A DNA stretch of 64,000 nucleotides, taken from the NCBI GenBank assembly GCA_010094045.1, contig ML986624.1:202662-266661 (forward strand), in the 5' to 3' direction. The translations under genes were made by a program, and so were the position numbers. The notes below the pieces were generated by a model. The model was not told the DNA's origin and ran no database searches. It worked only from the letters and a program-made list of their open reading frames with translations. Origin of the DNA: Lojkania enalia (taxonomy: Eukaryota > Ascomycota > Dothideomycetes > Pleosporales). Positions 35,080-46,020 of this stretch are shown here, piece after piece (within the stretch, counting starts at the first letter, position 1; every line of letters starts with the position of its first letter).

Positions 35080-35568
35080 TTATGGGATAGTGCTCATTGG
35101 GTGGTTTAGCGAACAGTGAATGGAGGACATTTAGTATATCCCATTGCCTTGATAAGCTCGAGTATTTAGAACAGTATTCGGAAGGAATACTTCAGATTAC
35201 TCTATGTTTGAATTTAGAATCTGCGTTGCTATTCAAGTTCTTTCCAAAATCTCGCTTTGCTCATGTTCGCTTAGCATAGTTATGTAAATTTCTACAATGG
35301 GTCATTCAATTTGACAAGATCATAACGAAATTTGGAACGGATGAGGCCAGGCCAATATCATTGGTATAGGGATATAAATACAAATATGAATCTGGCTCCA
35401 AAAAATTCTTCAATCCCACCCCCACCCCTCCTTTCATTTCAAAAGAAATTTAATAAAAACTAATAAAATAAGTAGAAAAGTAGAAAAATTGAATACCAGC
35501 ATGTACACAGGGCACGAATATTTTACAGTTTAGCAACCCTGAGATCAGTACTACCTATCGCTTCGGCT
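35080..35568. other. Convergent intergenic region
   Basis: 3' flanks of the HET gene and the acyltransferase gene; no gene seen. Confidence 0.45.
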
Positions 35569-37003
35569 CTACTTCCTAATCCACTCCCACATCAACCTCG
35601 CAATTGTTATGCTAGGGATATCTACAGCACGGTAGAAAATCTCTGATGCCAGACCCACCAAAGGCAAACAGACGATGAAGCAGACAAAAGTTGCCAACTC
35701 GTGATTAACGCCAGTGGCATCAAGATGCATGTAGAGCTTGATACCCGCGGTGTAGATGAGAATTGGCTGCATTAGGAAAAAACCTGATGTGTCCGTTAGC
35801 TCAGTGCCTATTATGAAGGGTATGGAGCGTACTAAAACTACGCTTGCCCATTTCCACAAAGGCTTTACAGCGCAATACCCTTTGTAGTCCATCGTACGTC
35901 TCAACCAACAACATCAGCCCCAGGATGATCAGATAATTGTCATCCCTCGCCTGAGGCTGATCTAGATCAACTCTTGTATTTAGACTTCCTCCCGTATAAA
36001 GGCCGGTATGGCCCTGTAGCTCATTTTTCCTGTACTCCGGTCTCCACGCGATGAACAAATATTGCTGAAGCACACCAACAACAATCAACAGTCCGTAGAA
36101 GGGCCACATCGGGATTCTGAACCTGCCAATTCGGAATCCTGATCGAGACTTAGATTGAAAATTCATGTTAAGCACGGCGTCGGCAAGGAGGAGGCCGGTA
36201 ATGCTATACCATGCCCAACTTTGTACCCACCACGCTGTCACGATGAACACAAGGAATGCTTTCACGCGCCAAGATGCCCGCGTGTATGGGACGGTAATCA
36301 TTGTCATGAAGACGGTATAGCTCTGCTGGTATAGCACTGATACGATCCAGAGTGTACCAGACGGGAAGGCGATGTTTGCGGCTTGCGAACCATACCACTT
36401 CGTGAGCCAGAAGAGGTCGAACATTGAGTTGAAATAGACAAGAAAATTGCGAAATCGCATTGGCGCAACAGTCGATATATTCTCAGTCTTCGCAAGGAAT
36501 TCGGATATGTAGCTCGTAGAGGTTGCGCTGAAGGCCGCAGCAGAGAGTGAGAACGCGATAAATGTAGGGATCCATAGTCGCAGGTTTCGCCGAAAGATGG
36601 AAGAGGAGCAAATACTGCGATCTGAATGTGCGAGGTAGGGGAGGCAGAGAGTTCGGGCGGAGAGGAATATGATGAAGGAGTAGATGAAGGATTCGTTCCA
36701 GAGGAGAACCGACAGTGTTTTACGGAGGATAATTTGGTAGAGCGATCCAGCGGTGTTTTTTGAATCTGCGACAGCAGTGGGAAGAAAGGTCTTCAAGAAA
36801 ACAAACAGGAAGGATTGTACTACGAAAAGTCCCCGCAAACCGATAAGATAGTCTTGGGACGGAATTCTCGAGGATTGGGAGCCTGAAGAGGCGAATGAGG
36901 GAAGACGAATGGATGGTAGTTGGAATTTCATTGTGCTTGTCCCTAGTGCTGGTGTTGCGACTATACGCTTCGATGGAAAGACATTCACATGGGAGCTCTG
37001 CAT
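35569..37003 (-). CDS. Acyltransferase-3 family membrane protein
   Basis: Two exons, 35833-37003 and 35569-35783, with a 49-nt intron (donor GTACGC, branch CTAAC, acceptor CAG); the product is 461 residues from ATG 37003, or 437 from ATG 36931 (MKFQLPSIRLPSF). About ten membrane segments fit the acyltransferase-3 fold. The opening DYLIGLRGLFVVQSFLFVFL matches the family's first helix (R-x-x-x-L-x-x-LRG-like), but the His usually found there is not visible. Core text includes GTLWIVSVLYQQSYTVFMTM and WWVQSWAWYSITGLLLAD. The latter matches QSWGSYLWFGLLLTD in the fusion protein at 41177-44543, so the two are related. The family transfers acyl groups to sugars or lipids across membranes; the substrate here is inferred from neighbours. 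Confidence 0.85.
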
Positions 37004-38392
37004 GAAGATCAAAAAAATCAGAGAAAACCCCGGTCTTCAGCACTCTCTCTTGTTGTACAACCCAACCACCTACGACAAACTAAGGAGCCGAAGGGGGAGC
37101 CGAGATCATCTTGTAAATTTCTAGAACAGCACAATCTGTGTTTATTTCGCCGAGCACTTCAAAAACGCCTATATCAAAATGCTGTCACACTGTGGACACA
37201 TTATACAGGTATCCACTCAGCTGCGGTCCGAAACTTGCATAATGCGTGAGAGATGAGATATCGCGCCAAGAGCAAGGCGTTCTCAAAGCCTGCATGGGAT
37301 TCCAAGACGGCGATTTTCTGTCCACTTAGAAGCGCTAATCACAGCGCGCCACAACCGGAATAATTTGAGACACTATCTATTATGAGCATAGCTGCTGCAG
37401 CCCGTTATCAGGTCTTACGACGATCGACAATATTAGGATCCTATTTTTGTCTTCTCAAGAAGCAGCTGAGAAGACTTTCTCCTGATTCATACAGCATCCA
37501 TTGGATATTGAAACAGCGCCCTCGCCAGACTAGAAAGGCAAGGAGTGACACCTCATTTTCCGAGAACGCCATGTATCATCTATAGCTTATCAATAATGAG
37601 TCGTATTACCACGTGTGCTACGTGCGCATGTACGCTTGTCCCTGCTACGATATGCCTAGGCCAAAGATCGACAGGGGCAACAACGCCCACGCATTATTAA
37701 CATGCGCTAGGCAATACTCTTCAGACGCCATTGAACGTCTGTCGCGGAATTTCCCGCCAACGTTTCGAAATGCGCTCTGCCCAACGCGGGTCTGCCCCCA
37801 CGGGTTGCGATTTGGAGCCTTGGCTGGGTGGAGAATCCGCTCCTCTTGGTAGAAACTCTTACATGCGAAGGATCAATATTGCGCGCTGCGGCTATCGATC
37901 GGCCGGTACTGACCGTCACATCCCTCTAAAGGCTGATTGGTCGAGACGGGCGAGCGAAGACAGGTTCGGTCTAATGCAAGACTTTGTCTGGACGTGCCAT
38001 CTGCTATGTTGTGGTACCCTAGGAAGGCGAAAACTCTACCAACAGCAGGTAGAAAATCCTATCGCCTATTGCTAGTATCTTTTAGACACCTTGCAGTGGT
38101 GACGATCTTTTGTGTCATGCAGAGCTTTCGGAGAGGCAGCGTACGCGACCGGAGGGAACCTGCAGCTAACAGATGTTGTCCATATCTATAATGTCGCACC
38201 AAATGCCAAGGAAATATCGGCGAGAAAAGAAAGAACCAAGTTTGTTGTGATATTTCTAATTAAAGATTGTAGATATTATTCATGTATACGCAACCCAATC
38301 CGTCCCCCTGAATATGTGCTCAAAAGTGTGCGAATTGAAAAAAATTTACATTAAGGGAAGTGGGTTGATGTTGGTACTTCGAAGTGATCACT
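37004..38392. other. Intergenic, no gene seen
   Basis: Several short frames on both strands, none with motifs. It separates the two minus-strand genes of the polysaccharide-like group. Confidence 0.45.
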
Positions 38393-39967
38393 TCATTTCC
38401 GTGCAGTCGGATTCCAGGAGCTGTATTTCACAATCTGCCTTGCGTGTCCATATAAACCAATGGTTGCTGCAAGAATGAGGTAGAAGGGATAAAGAACGGA
38501 AAACAATATGATCATCTTTCTAGAGACGAACTCAGATTTGACCTGGTTCGTAATCCAAAGTGTAGCAATCAGACAAATGACACTGTAGCGACATTCAATT
38601 AGCGAAGCGCTGAAACAATTGGCTAGGTATACAGACCTAATAATAAACAGCCATTGTGAAACAGGGTATTGGAAATAGACAAGCTTCCATAGTTCCTCTC
38701 CAGACTTCGGGAATTTTACGATAATAAAGCTGATCACCAGGCAAGTGTACTGAGTGACCAGGTAATACGACGCTTCTCGGATTAGCAAAAGAGAAAGCAC
38801 GCCAAAGCGGGCCGTAAAATCGCGGTTATAACCATCATGAAGAGGTTCCATGGGTTTGTTATAGACCATCTTAACATGTTTCATGCTGGCCTGCGCCCAT
38901 CCTTGCGCCCATCGTAGTCGCTGTTTCCAAAATGCCGGGAAGGTCGTCGGTGCGAGCTCATACGAGGTGACGTTCAGATCATGTACGGTTTTCGATCCAC
39001 GGGAAAATGCGCGAAGGGCGGAATCAATATCCTCCGTAAGCATGCTCCCGTCCATTTTAAGATCCCGAAGGAGCGATGTTCTCCAGTAGCCATTCGATCC
39101 GCAAAACAGTCCGAAGCCCCACATTGTGGCGCGACCAGGATGTGAAACGGCGTAGATTTTGTCGAATTCGACTGCAATCATGCTAGTTAGGAATGTCTCA
39201 TCCGAGTTGAAGATAATGCACCGGCCTTGGACAATATCAACTTCCTTGTCAGCCATAAATCTCTCCGCGGCCCACCTAGGAGCATTGGGATGTGGATAGT
39301 GGTCGCAGTCGTAGATTGCAATAAGATCAGATCCAGTATCTAAGGTGAAAAAGTAGTTGAGATTGTCAGCCTTCGAAGTAGAGTTAGGGACTTTGATGAC
39401 TCGCGCATGGGAATATTTTTCAGCAAGGGCGTGAAGTTTGGTCTCCAAAGGTTCGATCGCTTTCGGAGTGTTGTAGAGAATGTTGATTCTAATCTTGTCT
39501 CTGGGATAGTCGATCTGCTCCAATGCATACAATGCCCGATCCATAATGATATCTTGCTCGTTGGGGAGGTAAGCAACAATTAAGAGATCGAGGACAGGAA
39601 GCTGGTCGTTTGCCGTTGGGAATAGCCAACCCTTCTCCTCTGCTTCTGTGACCACTTTTCGGGCCTCGCGACAAGGTGTAACACTCATAAAAGCCTCTAG
39701 AACCGTCGCTCCTGCGATGTAGAAGTTCGTGCACATGTAAATGAACCAGAAAATTGCGATCAGGCGCTCTGTGCAGTACATATAAAGACAAGTCGAGAAG
39801 ACAAAGTACGAAGAAACCAGACCAAAAGGCGTCCAATCTGAAATGAACGTCGAAGCCCTCTCTCTTGCGTTGTCCGAAATCCAATTCCGCTTCGAAACCG
39901 GTTTTTCGCTCGACGGATAGACGGGGGCCTCCCCAATGTCCACAGTGAAGTGTTTCGATTCTGACAT
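38393..39967 (-). CDS. Processive family-2 glycosyltransferase
   Basis: Single frame, 524 residues, from ATG 39967. Two membrane segments precede the catalytic domain (LVSSYFVFSTCLYMYC and LIAIFWFIYMCTNFYIAG). Family-2 signature residues are in order: PVLDLLIVAYLPNEQDIIMD, the substrate-binding Asp in IAIYDCDHYPHPNA (DxD-like), the TED motif in MLTEDIDSALRAFSRG, and the QxxRW motif in KQRLRWAQGWAQ. Four to five membrane segments follow. This layout is that of polymer-forming synthases (cellulose, hyaluronan and chitin synthase relatives, and the fungal CPS1/GT2 group), which make and extrude a polysaccharide. The sugar is not predictable. A 54-nt intron-like segment (38583-38636) near the end would keep frame if spliced. 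Confidence 0.88.
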   Translation of the reverse strand: MSESKHFTVDIGEAPVYPSSEKPVSKRNWISDNARERASTFISDWTPFGLVSSYFVFSTCLYMYCTERLIAIFWFIYMCTNFYIAGATVLEAFMSVTPCREARKVVTEAEEKGWLFPTANDQLPVLDLLIVAYLPNEQDIIMDRALYALEQIDYPRDKIRINILYNTPKAIEPLETKLHALAEKYSHARVIKVPNSTSKADNLNYFFTLDTGSDLIAIYDCDHYPHPNAPRWAAERFMADKEVDIVQGRCIIFNSDETFLTSMIAVEFDKIYAVSHPGRATMWGFGLFCGSNGYWRTSLLRDLKMDGSMLTEDIDSALRAFSRGSKTVHDLNVTSYELAPTTFPAFWKQRLRWAQGWAQASMKHVKMVYNKPMEPLHDGYNRDFTARFGVLSLLLIREASYYLVTQYTCLVISFIIVKFPKSGEELWKLVYFQYPVSQWLFIIRSVYLANCFSASLIECRYSVICLIATLWITNQVKSEFVSRKMIILFSVLYPFYLILAATIGLYGHARQIVKYSSWNPTARK

Positions 39968-41176
39968 GTTTCAAATCTGCAACAGCGAAGGAGTATCTTG
40001 TAAAGCCAGGTATCGAAGACGCAGATTTTAACGAAAGAATAGCGAGTTGGTCAAAACGAGTGATTGATTGCCTTCGCTAAAACAAAATAAAGAAGGTACT
40101 AAAAGAAACTGAAAGAACGTATGGCCGTGTGAGACTATGGTAGGAGCATACTGGAAGACTCTGGCAGACAAATGCAGCATAGCAATATAAAGATACCCTC
40201 TGAGGCAACAATGCCGCGCCACATAGTGCGGCGTCCCGACAGGCCCTGGTTGGGCTTCTGAATTATCATCAGTAGATCTTCGTCTAAAGACCCAGCAAAG
40301 AGAGAAGTATTCCCGAAACAGCAACGTGAAATAGGAGTAGATCAACGCAGGAGCCTCAAAGCATACATCCTTGCATGTGCCGTGGTAGGCGATCGGTAGC
40401 CGAGCTGAACGGCTGGATACACAGCTATGTACGCTTTCCTGCGGAATCGTAGCTCACCAATAACCTGGAAGTGATCAATGACAAAAGAAAAACGTTTTAG
40501 GCATTTCTCCCGGGGTGATAGGGTTGCGGGGCAGTACAACTAGTATCCAGCCATTTATTACAGGGCATGGCTCAGTGTCAATGATTAGCGCGGGCGCCGC
40601 TGTGGCTGCCTGCAATTCTTTGAAAAGGCTGACAGGAGGACTGATTCGATAGTCGTTATCAGTCGGATGGCAATGGATCGGCGAGATGAGGCTTCGGATT
40701 CAACCTTCGAAAAAGTGTGCACATGGTCTGTGCTTTGCAATATCGGAGCTGCACCTAGCACTAGGCCTGTAACCGCACCAGAAACCCACGTCGATGCATT
40801 GTCATCCTCGGCGTCAACTTCACGGCATGCATAAGGAAAACGCCATCTCTCTTCATTTCCTATCAGCCCGTCCACGCAGGACGCCACCATGAAAACCGCC
40901 GCGTCATGTCGCCAAGCATTGCCAGATGTTTACAATGCACAGCATTGGTCTGTGGCAGGCGATTCCCGGCGAAATAATTGGAAGTGACTACGGTTCGATG
41001 GCGTATATTCTTATAGGCTTGTCCTTTGATAAGCAATGAGTGCCATGGTTTCTCCTAATCTGTGAGTAGTCTGCATCGCAGATCCTAAGCCTCTCATCAT
41101 CGGACACTTTCTTTCTACCCAACCATCCGGTCCATTTCTTCACCTGATATGCACGCAGGACCACCACTAATGACTT
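39968..41176. promoter_or_regulatory. Divergent intergenic region of the GT2 and GH16-like/AT3 genes
   Basis: About 1.2 kb between two divergently transcribed genes of the same apparent pathway, so it may hold shared control elements. A 101-codon minus-strand frame starting with ATG at 40890 has one mildly hydrophobic stretch, but I do not accept it as a gene. Confidence 0.4.
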
Positions 41177-44100
41177 ATGATGGACCACTTCTGTACCTTA
41201 CGTTCACTACAGCATCTCCCACAACCTTTCTGCTCCATGTTTTATCTTCAGTGCCTCATTTTCTTTCTTGTATCATCCTTCAACGTGGCCGCAAACGTTC
41301 TGAATGCTGAACAAAAGAACTGCTCTTGCGGCTACTATGATACCGGCACTGAAAATTTCTTTACGGACTCTATCATAGTCTACTTCAATGAGACGAATAG
41401 TCTTCCGGACACCTTCCTTGCCGAGGACTATGAACATAAATATGAAAAGGACTGGAATGCAATCTACCGTCAAGGCGCAGATCCAGCAAATGTTCGATTT
41501 AACAAGTCTGGATCACTGCAATTGTTTCTTTCACCACCAACAAAGCATCATCTCGTTAAAGGTGGCTCGATCAGAACAAGAAGACGTGATATACATCACG
41601 GATCATTTCGCACCTTCATCAAATCGCCCAGACGAACACTTCCCGGAAGTGCCATGTCGATGATATGGCAATACAATGAGACGGAGACAACTGAGCTGAG
41701 GTATGTAAGGCGAGGGTAAAGAGACAGAGGGCTTGTTTTATACAAGATTTGAGCTTCAGCAAACACTCACCTAGGTGTCATTTCGCCCGAATTAATTGTT
41801 CCAGTATAATAACTACCTTAATATTGATCGCACCTAGTCCCTTCTTCCTAAGACGTTTGCTAACTACTATATTCTCGTCTTTAGTATCATGAACACCAAC
41901 AATCCGTCTAGAGCATGGGTCGGCACTTTTGTGAATGGCGAGTTCACTACACGAAATCTCGGGGTTAATTTCACCAATGCCTTAAACAATTCTACCGCGA
42001 ACCGAAATTATACTACCCTTAGTGGGTTTTTGGGAAATGGTAATGTGGATCTATGGGAATACGCAGAATATCGCATGGATTGGACAAAAGACTACATTAA
42101 CTTTTACGTCGGCGGCAACCTTACCCGTTCGGTACTACATAAGGATAACAAGGGCATGCCATCAGTCCCTTCGCCCTTCTATTTTAAACATTGGTCAACC
42201 GGCAACAGGTTTTCGATGGAAGGTCCTCCCAACAGAGAATCTGTCGCAAACATTGGATGGATTCGAATGTTTTTCAATTCATCCTCCATGACCAAGGATG
42301 CACGAGACAAGTTTAGGGGTCGCTGCCTGCTCACGGAAGCATGCTCAATGAATGACATAACTCTACGGGGTTCAACCCCATATGCTGCCCAGGCGACCAA
42401 GAAATGGAAGCAGGCCAAGAGCGAAGATCCCAAGCGGATGCCGGCTGTCTGGATTTCTGTCATATGTATCTCCCTATCCACTTTTCTATTAGTACATGCC
42501 TTTATTCGCCGCGCTCCATGGAAGAGAAAATCAGGGCCCACTATACATGGCCATCCTCCCGTGTCCGCGGTAGAAAGCAGTGGCCCTCCTAAGAATCCTG
42601 AATCCAATCCTATCCAAGATTCGAATAGCCCATTTGAAGATCCAAAGAACCCATTTGAAACACCCGAGCACGTTCTCACCTCTCAGGACAGCTTGACTCT
42701 AGGTAATCCATTGTTAACACGGTCAATCTCTCCAACTCTTCACTCTAGGATGGATAATGATCTTTTAATCCAGAGAGTTCATCCAAGTCCCGGGACTTCT
42801 GTCTATACTGGCTCGACGCCCGACGGGCCTTCTCGCACAGCTTCGATTCGCTTTGATAGCGGTGGAACGACACCCTGTGTCATATCTCCATACTCCAGCA
42901 ATTTCAATAATACCTTGGAGGAGCTTCATTCGAAAGGAGCTTACACGGCTAAACATGGAAATGCTGCATCTAAAAATTCCTCCGGGCAGACCAATACTAC
43001 TTTCGACGCTCGTGCACCAGACGACAAAATCAGAATGGAGACTGTTACAGAATCCGCTCTTCCACCCCCGCGCATGACTGCTCATCCCCCTTCCCCTCGC
43101 CAAAGGGTCGACTACCTTGCAGGCCTTGTTGCAATGTGTTCCATTTTAGTTACGGTCATGCATTTTGGGCTTACTTTTGTGCCTGCCATGATCATCCCAG
43201 GTGCTCATGAGCATCATCAGTCCGAGCACTGGGCCCAGCAACTAATCGCGCCTTTCATCCTGAATCAAATGTGGCTTGGTGTATTCTTTACCACTTCCGT
43301 TCGCTTCCTCGTAGCTGGTTACCTGAAGAATGGCAATATGGAGAGCATTGCAAAGGCTGCCGTGCGCCGAACTCCCCGTCTCATGATTCCAGTAACGACG
43401 GTTGCATTGTTTGAATATTTTGTAATCGACGTCGGCGCAACTACCTATCTACGCTACATCCCATCCATCACGTGGTCTACTTGGCCATACGTCACTCGCT
43501 TCGAGACAATTGGACACTTCATTTCGGGAATTCTCGAATTGATTTATCTTATTCCAAACGCAGTACCGCAGATCACATTCAATTACTGCACGGGTGTTCT
43601 CTGGACCATCGCTGTTCAACTTCAAGGATCGTGGCTTGTTTTGATTGGCGTCATCATCGTGTATGAAGTGAAGTCCCCCTGGAAACGAATGGGATTTTAT
43701 GTCTTTGCGCTAATAAACCACTGGTACGCCCAGTCATGGGGTTCATATCTCTGGTTTGGATTGCTCCTCACCGACCTTGACATTACTTACAAGTACAAAG
43801 AATGGCTACACAAACGGCCTTTTGCATACTACCCTTTGATCCTGTCCTGCTGGATCTGTGTGGCTGCAGGATTCGCCGCTAATATGATCCCCAACTGGAT
43901 CGACTTCAATTTTTTAACGTACGAAAATAATATTCATCCTGATCCCAATACCGGCGAACCGTATTGGAACACAGATAAAGCGGGATACCCAGAATACTAC
44001 ACTCCTCGCTTAAACGGTCTTCTTTTCGCAGCTGGCATGCAAGCCATCGTCGAACTCTCACCCACTGTTCAATGGGTACTATCCCTTCCATTCCTTCTAG

Positions 44101-44543
44101 TCCTCTTTCCACACATCTTCACAATATACCTCCTACACGGCTTGGTTTTCTGGAGTTGGGGTAGCTGGCTCATGATTTTTATGGCAGATCGCAATATCGG
44201 CTACAGCATTAGTGTTGCCATTGTTGGAGTCACCTCTTACATGCTGCTATTTTTGATTTTGCCAATTGTGACGCCTATCATTGAAGCGCTTGGGAAAGAC
44301 ACCACCGCTTTGGTATGGATGACTGCCACCGAGAAGTCGCCGCCCAGACGGAGGACACTTTTTCCATTCCCTGACGACTTATTTGCAAGGAGAGAGCATG
44401 GGGATGTTGAAGCAGGGCCGCCCAGTTATGGAAATACTGTTTCAGGCAGCGGGCGGAGTAGCCCGAGCGACAAGGGAAAGATGAAGATGAAAGATGATGT
44501 TCAGGAGATCAATCAGTTTGACTTCGGGCGGAATCGATCATAA
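41177..44543 (+). CDS. GH16-like lectin domain fused to acyltransferase-3
   Basis: Two exons, 41177-41700 and 41885-44543, with a 184-nt intron (donor GTATGT, branch CTAAC, acceptor TAG); the product is 1060 residues. A hydrophobic leader (CLIFFLVSSFNVAANV) opens a concanavalin-A/GH16-type domain to about residue 325, with FFTDSIIVYFNET, YAEYRMDWTKDYINFYVGG, SPFYFKHWSTGNRFSMEGPP and GWIRMFFNSSSMTKDARDKF. The catalytic ExDxE site aligns with ELSIM at the splice, so the Asp and the second Glu seem to be lost. One membrane segment (ISVICISLSTFLLVHAFI) and a Ser/Pro-rich linker follow. The last 480 residues form a multi-pass acyltransferase-3 domain, with the His in VTVMHFGLTF. I infer a wall-bound sugar-binding domain feeding an acyl-transfer module. 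Confidence 0.85.
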
Positions 44544-45385
44544 ATTGCTCTCGATGGAAATGTTCAGGGTGTTTATTGGCCGCCTTGAGGTATGGATATC
44601 GCTGGAGCATGGGTTTGTAGAATGATCTCTGAAAACATACTGCTCGATAGCCGAGACTTCGAATCTCATTTCATTACTCTAATCGTAGTATTCCTCGTTT
44701 CATTATAGACTATTGTAATCTAAGTCTGTCATTGCATTAATAAAACCGCACTTGTCGAGAAGGGATTCCCTTCGTTCTTAGATCGGTGCGACCGTCCCGA
44801 AAGATCAAAGCCTCGTATATGAGCTATTATATTATCTCTTGTGATCTTATCAACGGATACCTTCTAATATTCCCCGTTTAAAAAGACTTATCTTTGATAG
44901 GGATGGAAATATTATGAACATACCACAATAAGATCGCATGTTTTTGGTCCTTAAGGCCTATTTTCGGTTCCATATTGCCCGTCTTGATTGGCGCTAGGTT
45001 GCTCCTGACGAACCTTGAGTATAGCAGCCGTATCTTGGATTTTGGGTAGTTTTATTCCCTTCAGGTGATGCTTTTATGTAGTTGTAACTCCGCCATATCC
45101 TGTGCATGTATGATCTTGTTTTGGACATAGGGATTGGCTAGACTGATTGCTTCACCTCTCGACTATTATCTCGGTTATCTTTTATTTGCTTCACTATTAT
45201 TAAGTCTCTAGATTTCAGAAGATGGAAAAAAAGAACTATCTGCATCATTAAAGAATCATATAACTATCGCGGTGATACGTTGTCAGGATTCGTTCATCTT
45301 GATACAGCACCCCATTCTCCACAATACAACACAGCGTAACCAAGACACACGTAGCTACACAGGCTGCCATTCCCAATCCGCAGAC
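44544..45385. other. AT-rich intergenic, no gene seen
   Basis: Nothing coding is supported. Confidence 0.5.
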
Positions 45386-46020
45386 TTATTGAACTAACAA
45401 CTCCCTACCATCATTCCTTGTGGGCTTTCCTCGCTCGTATTCTCTCAATTTTAGGGTAGCATTCATCAAGTCCAGCAGGCAGAAGCCATTACAAGACGAA
45501 ATTTTGTCCATAAAATATTTGCTAATCTCTAAATCACCTGAAAATAACTCTCTCAATTTAATAAAGGCCCAGATTATGAATATTTTGGTCAGCTTGTGAC
45601 TTTCTTGTTTAGCATTAAGCCTTTGGGGGGACGCAGGTACTGAAAACCCCGTGGATGTACCTAGGTATTCGAGCATTTTTCTCTAGCGGGCTCAGAAGAT
45701 GTCGCCGTATTTTTGCCTGAGAAACCTTCAGGAAGATCTCATCTCTGAGCATAGCGGCTACCTCATAAACACAACAGAGTTCTACAAGTTCGTTGTAGTC
45801 GTTTGATCTTGGCCGTCCTTGAGTATTGGATACTGCATGACGAAGTTTATGAGCTTCAGATACATTGTAGTCAAAGCCCATGTAGAAACTAGAAACGCAG
45901 TCCATCGTGTGGGCTGAAATGTGGGAAGGGAAAATGGAATCTTTAGCCATCTTTGTTCTTGACCTTCGAAATTCCATGCGAATTTTTAGGGACGAGTACG
46001 TTGCGAATGGCAACCGGGCC
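45386..46020 (-). other. Coding-like remnants, possibly a BTB-type fragment
   Basis: On the minus strand a frame without ATG (SSLKIRMEFRRSRTKMAKDS, then ELVELCCVYEVAAMLRDEIF and SQAKIRRHLLSPLEKNA) is followed by a second overlapping frame (IFIIWAFIKLRELFSGDLEI, ISSCNGFCLLDLMNATLK). The middle part resembles the helical end of fungal BTB/POZ-type proteins, where a Tyr-x-x-Ala pattern recurs, but this is a weak likeness. The frame overlap and missing start suggest a broken gene. Confidence 0.25.

Noticed and set aside
40585..40890. 101-codon minus-strand frame with ATG between the GT2 and fusion genes
   Set aside because: Has a start codon but no recognisable domain and lies in the shared promoter region; insufficient support.
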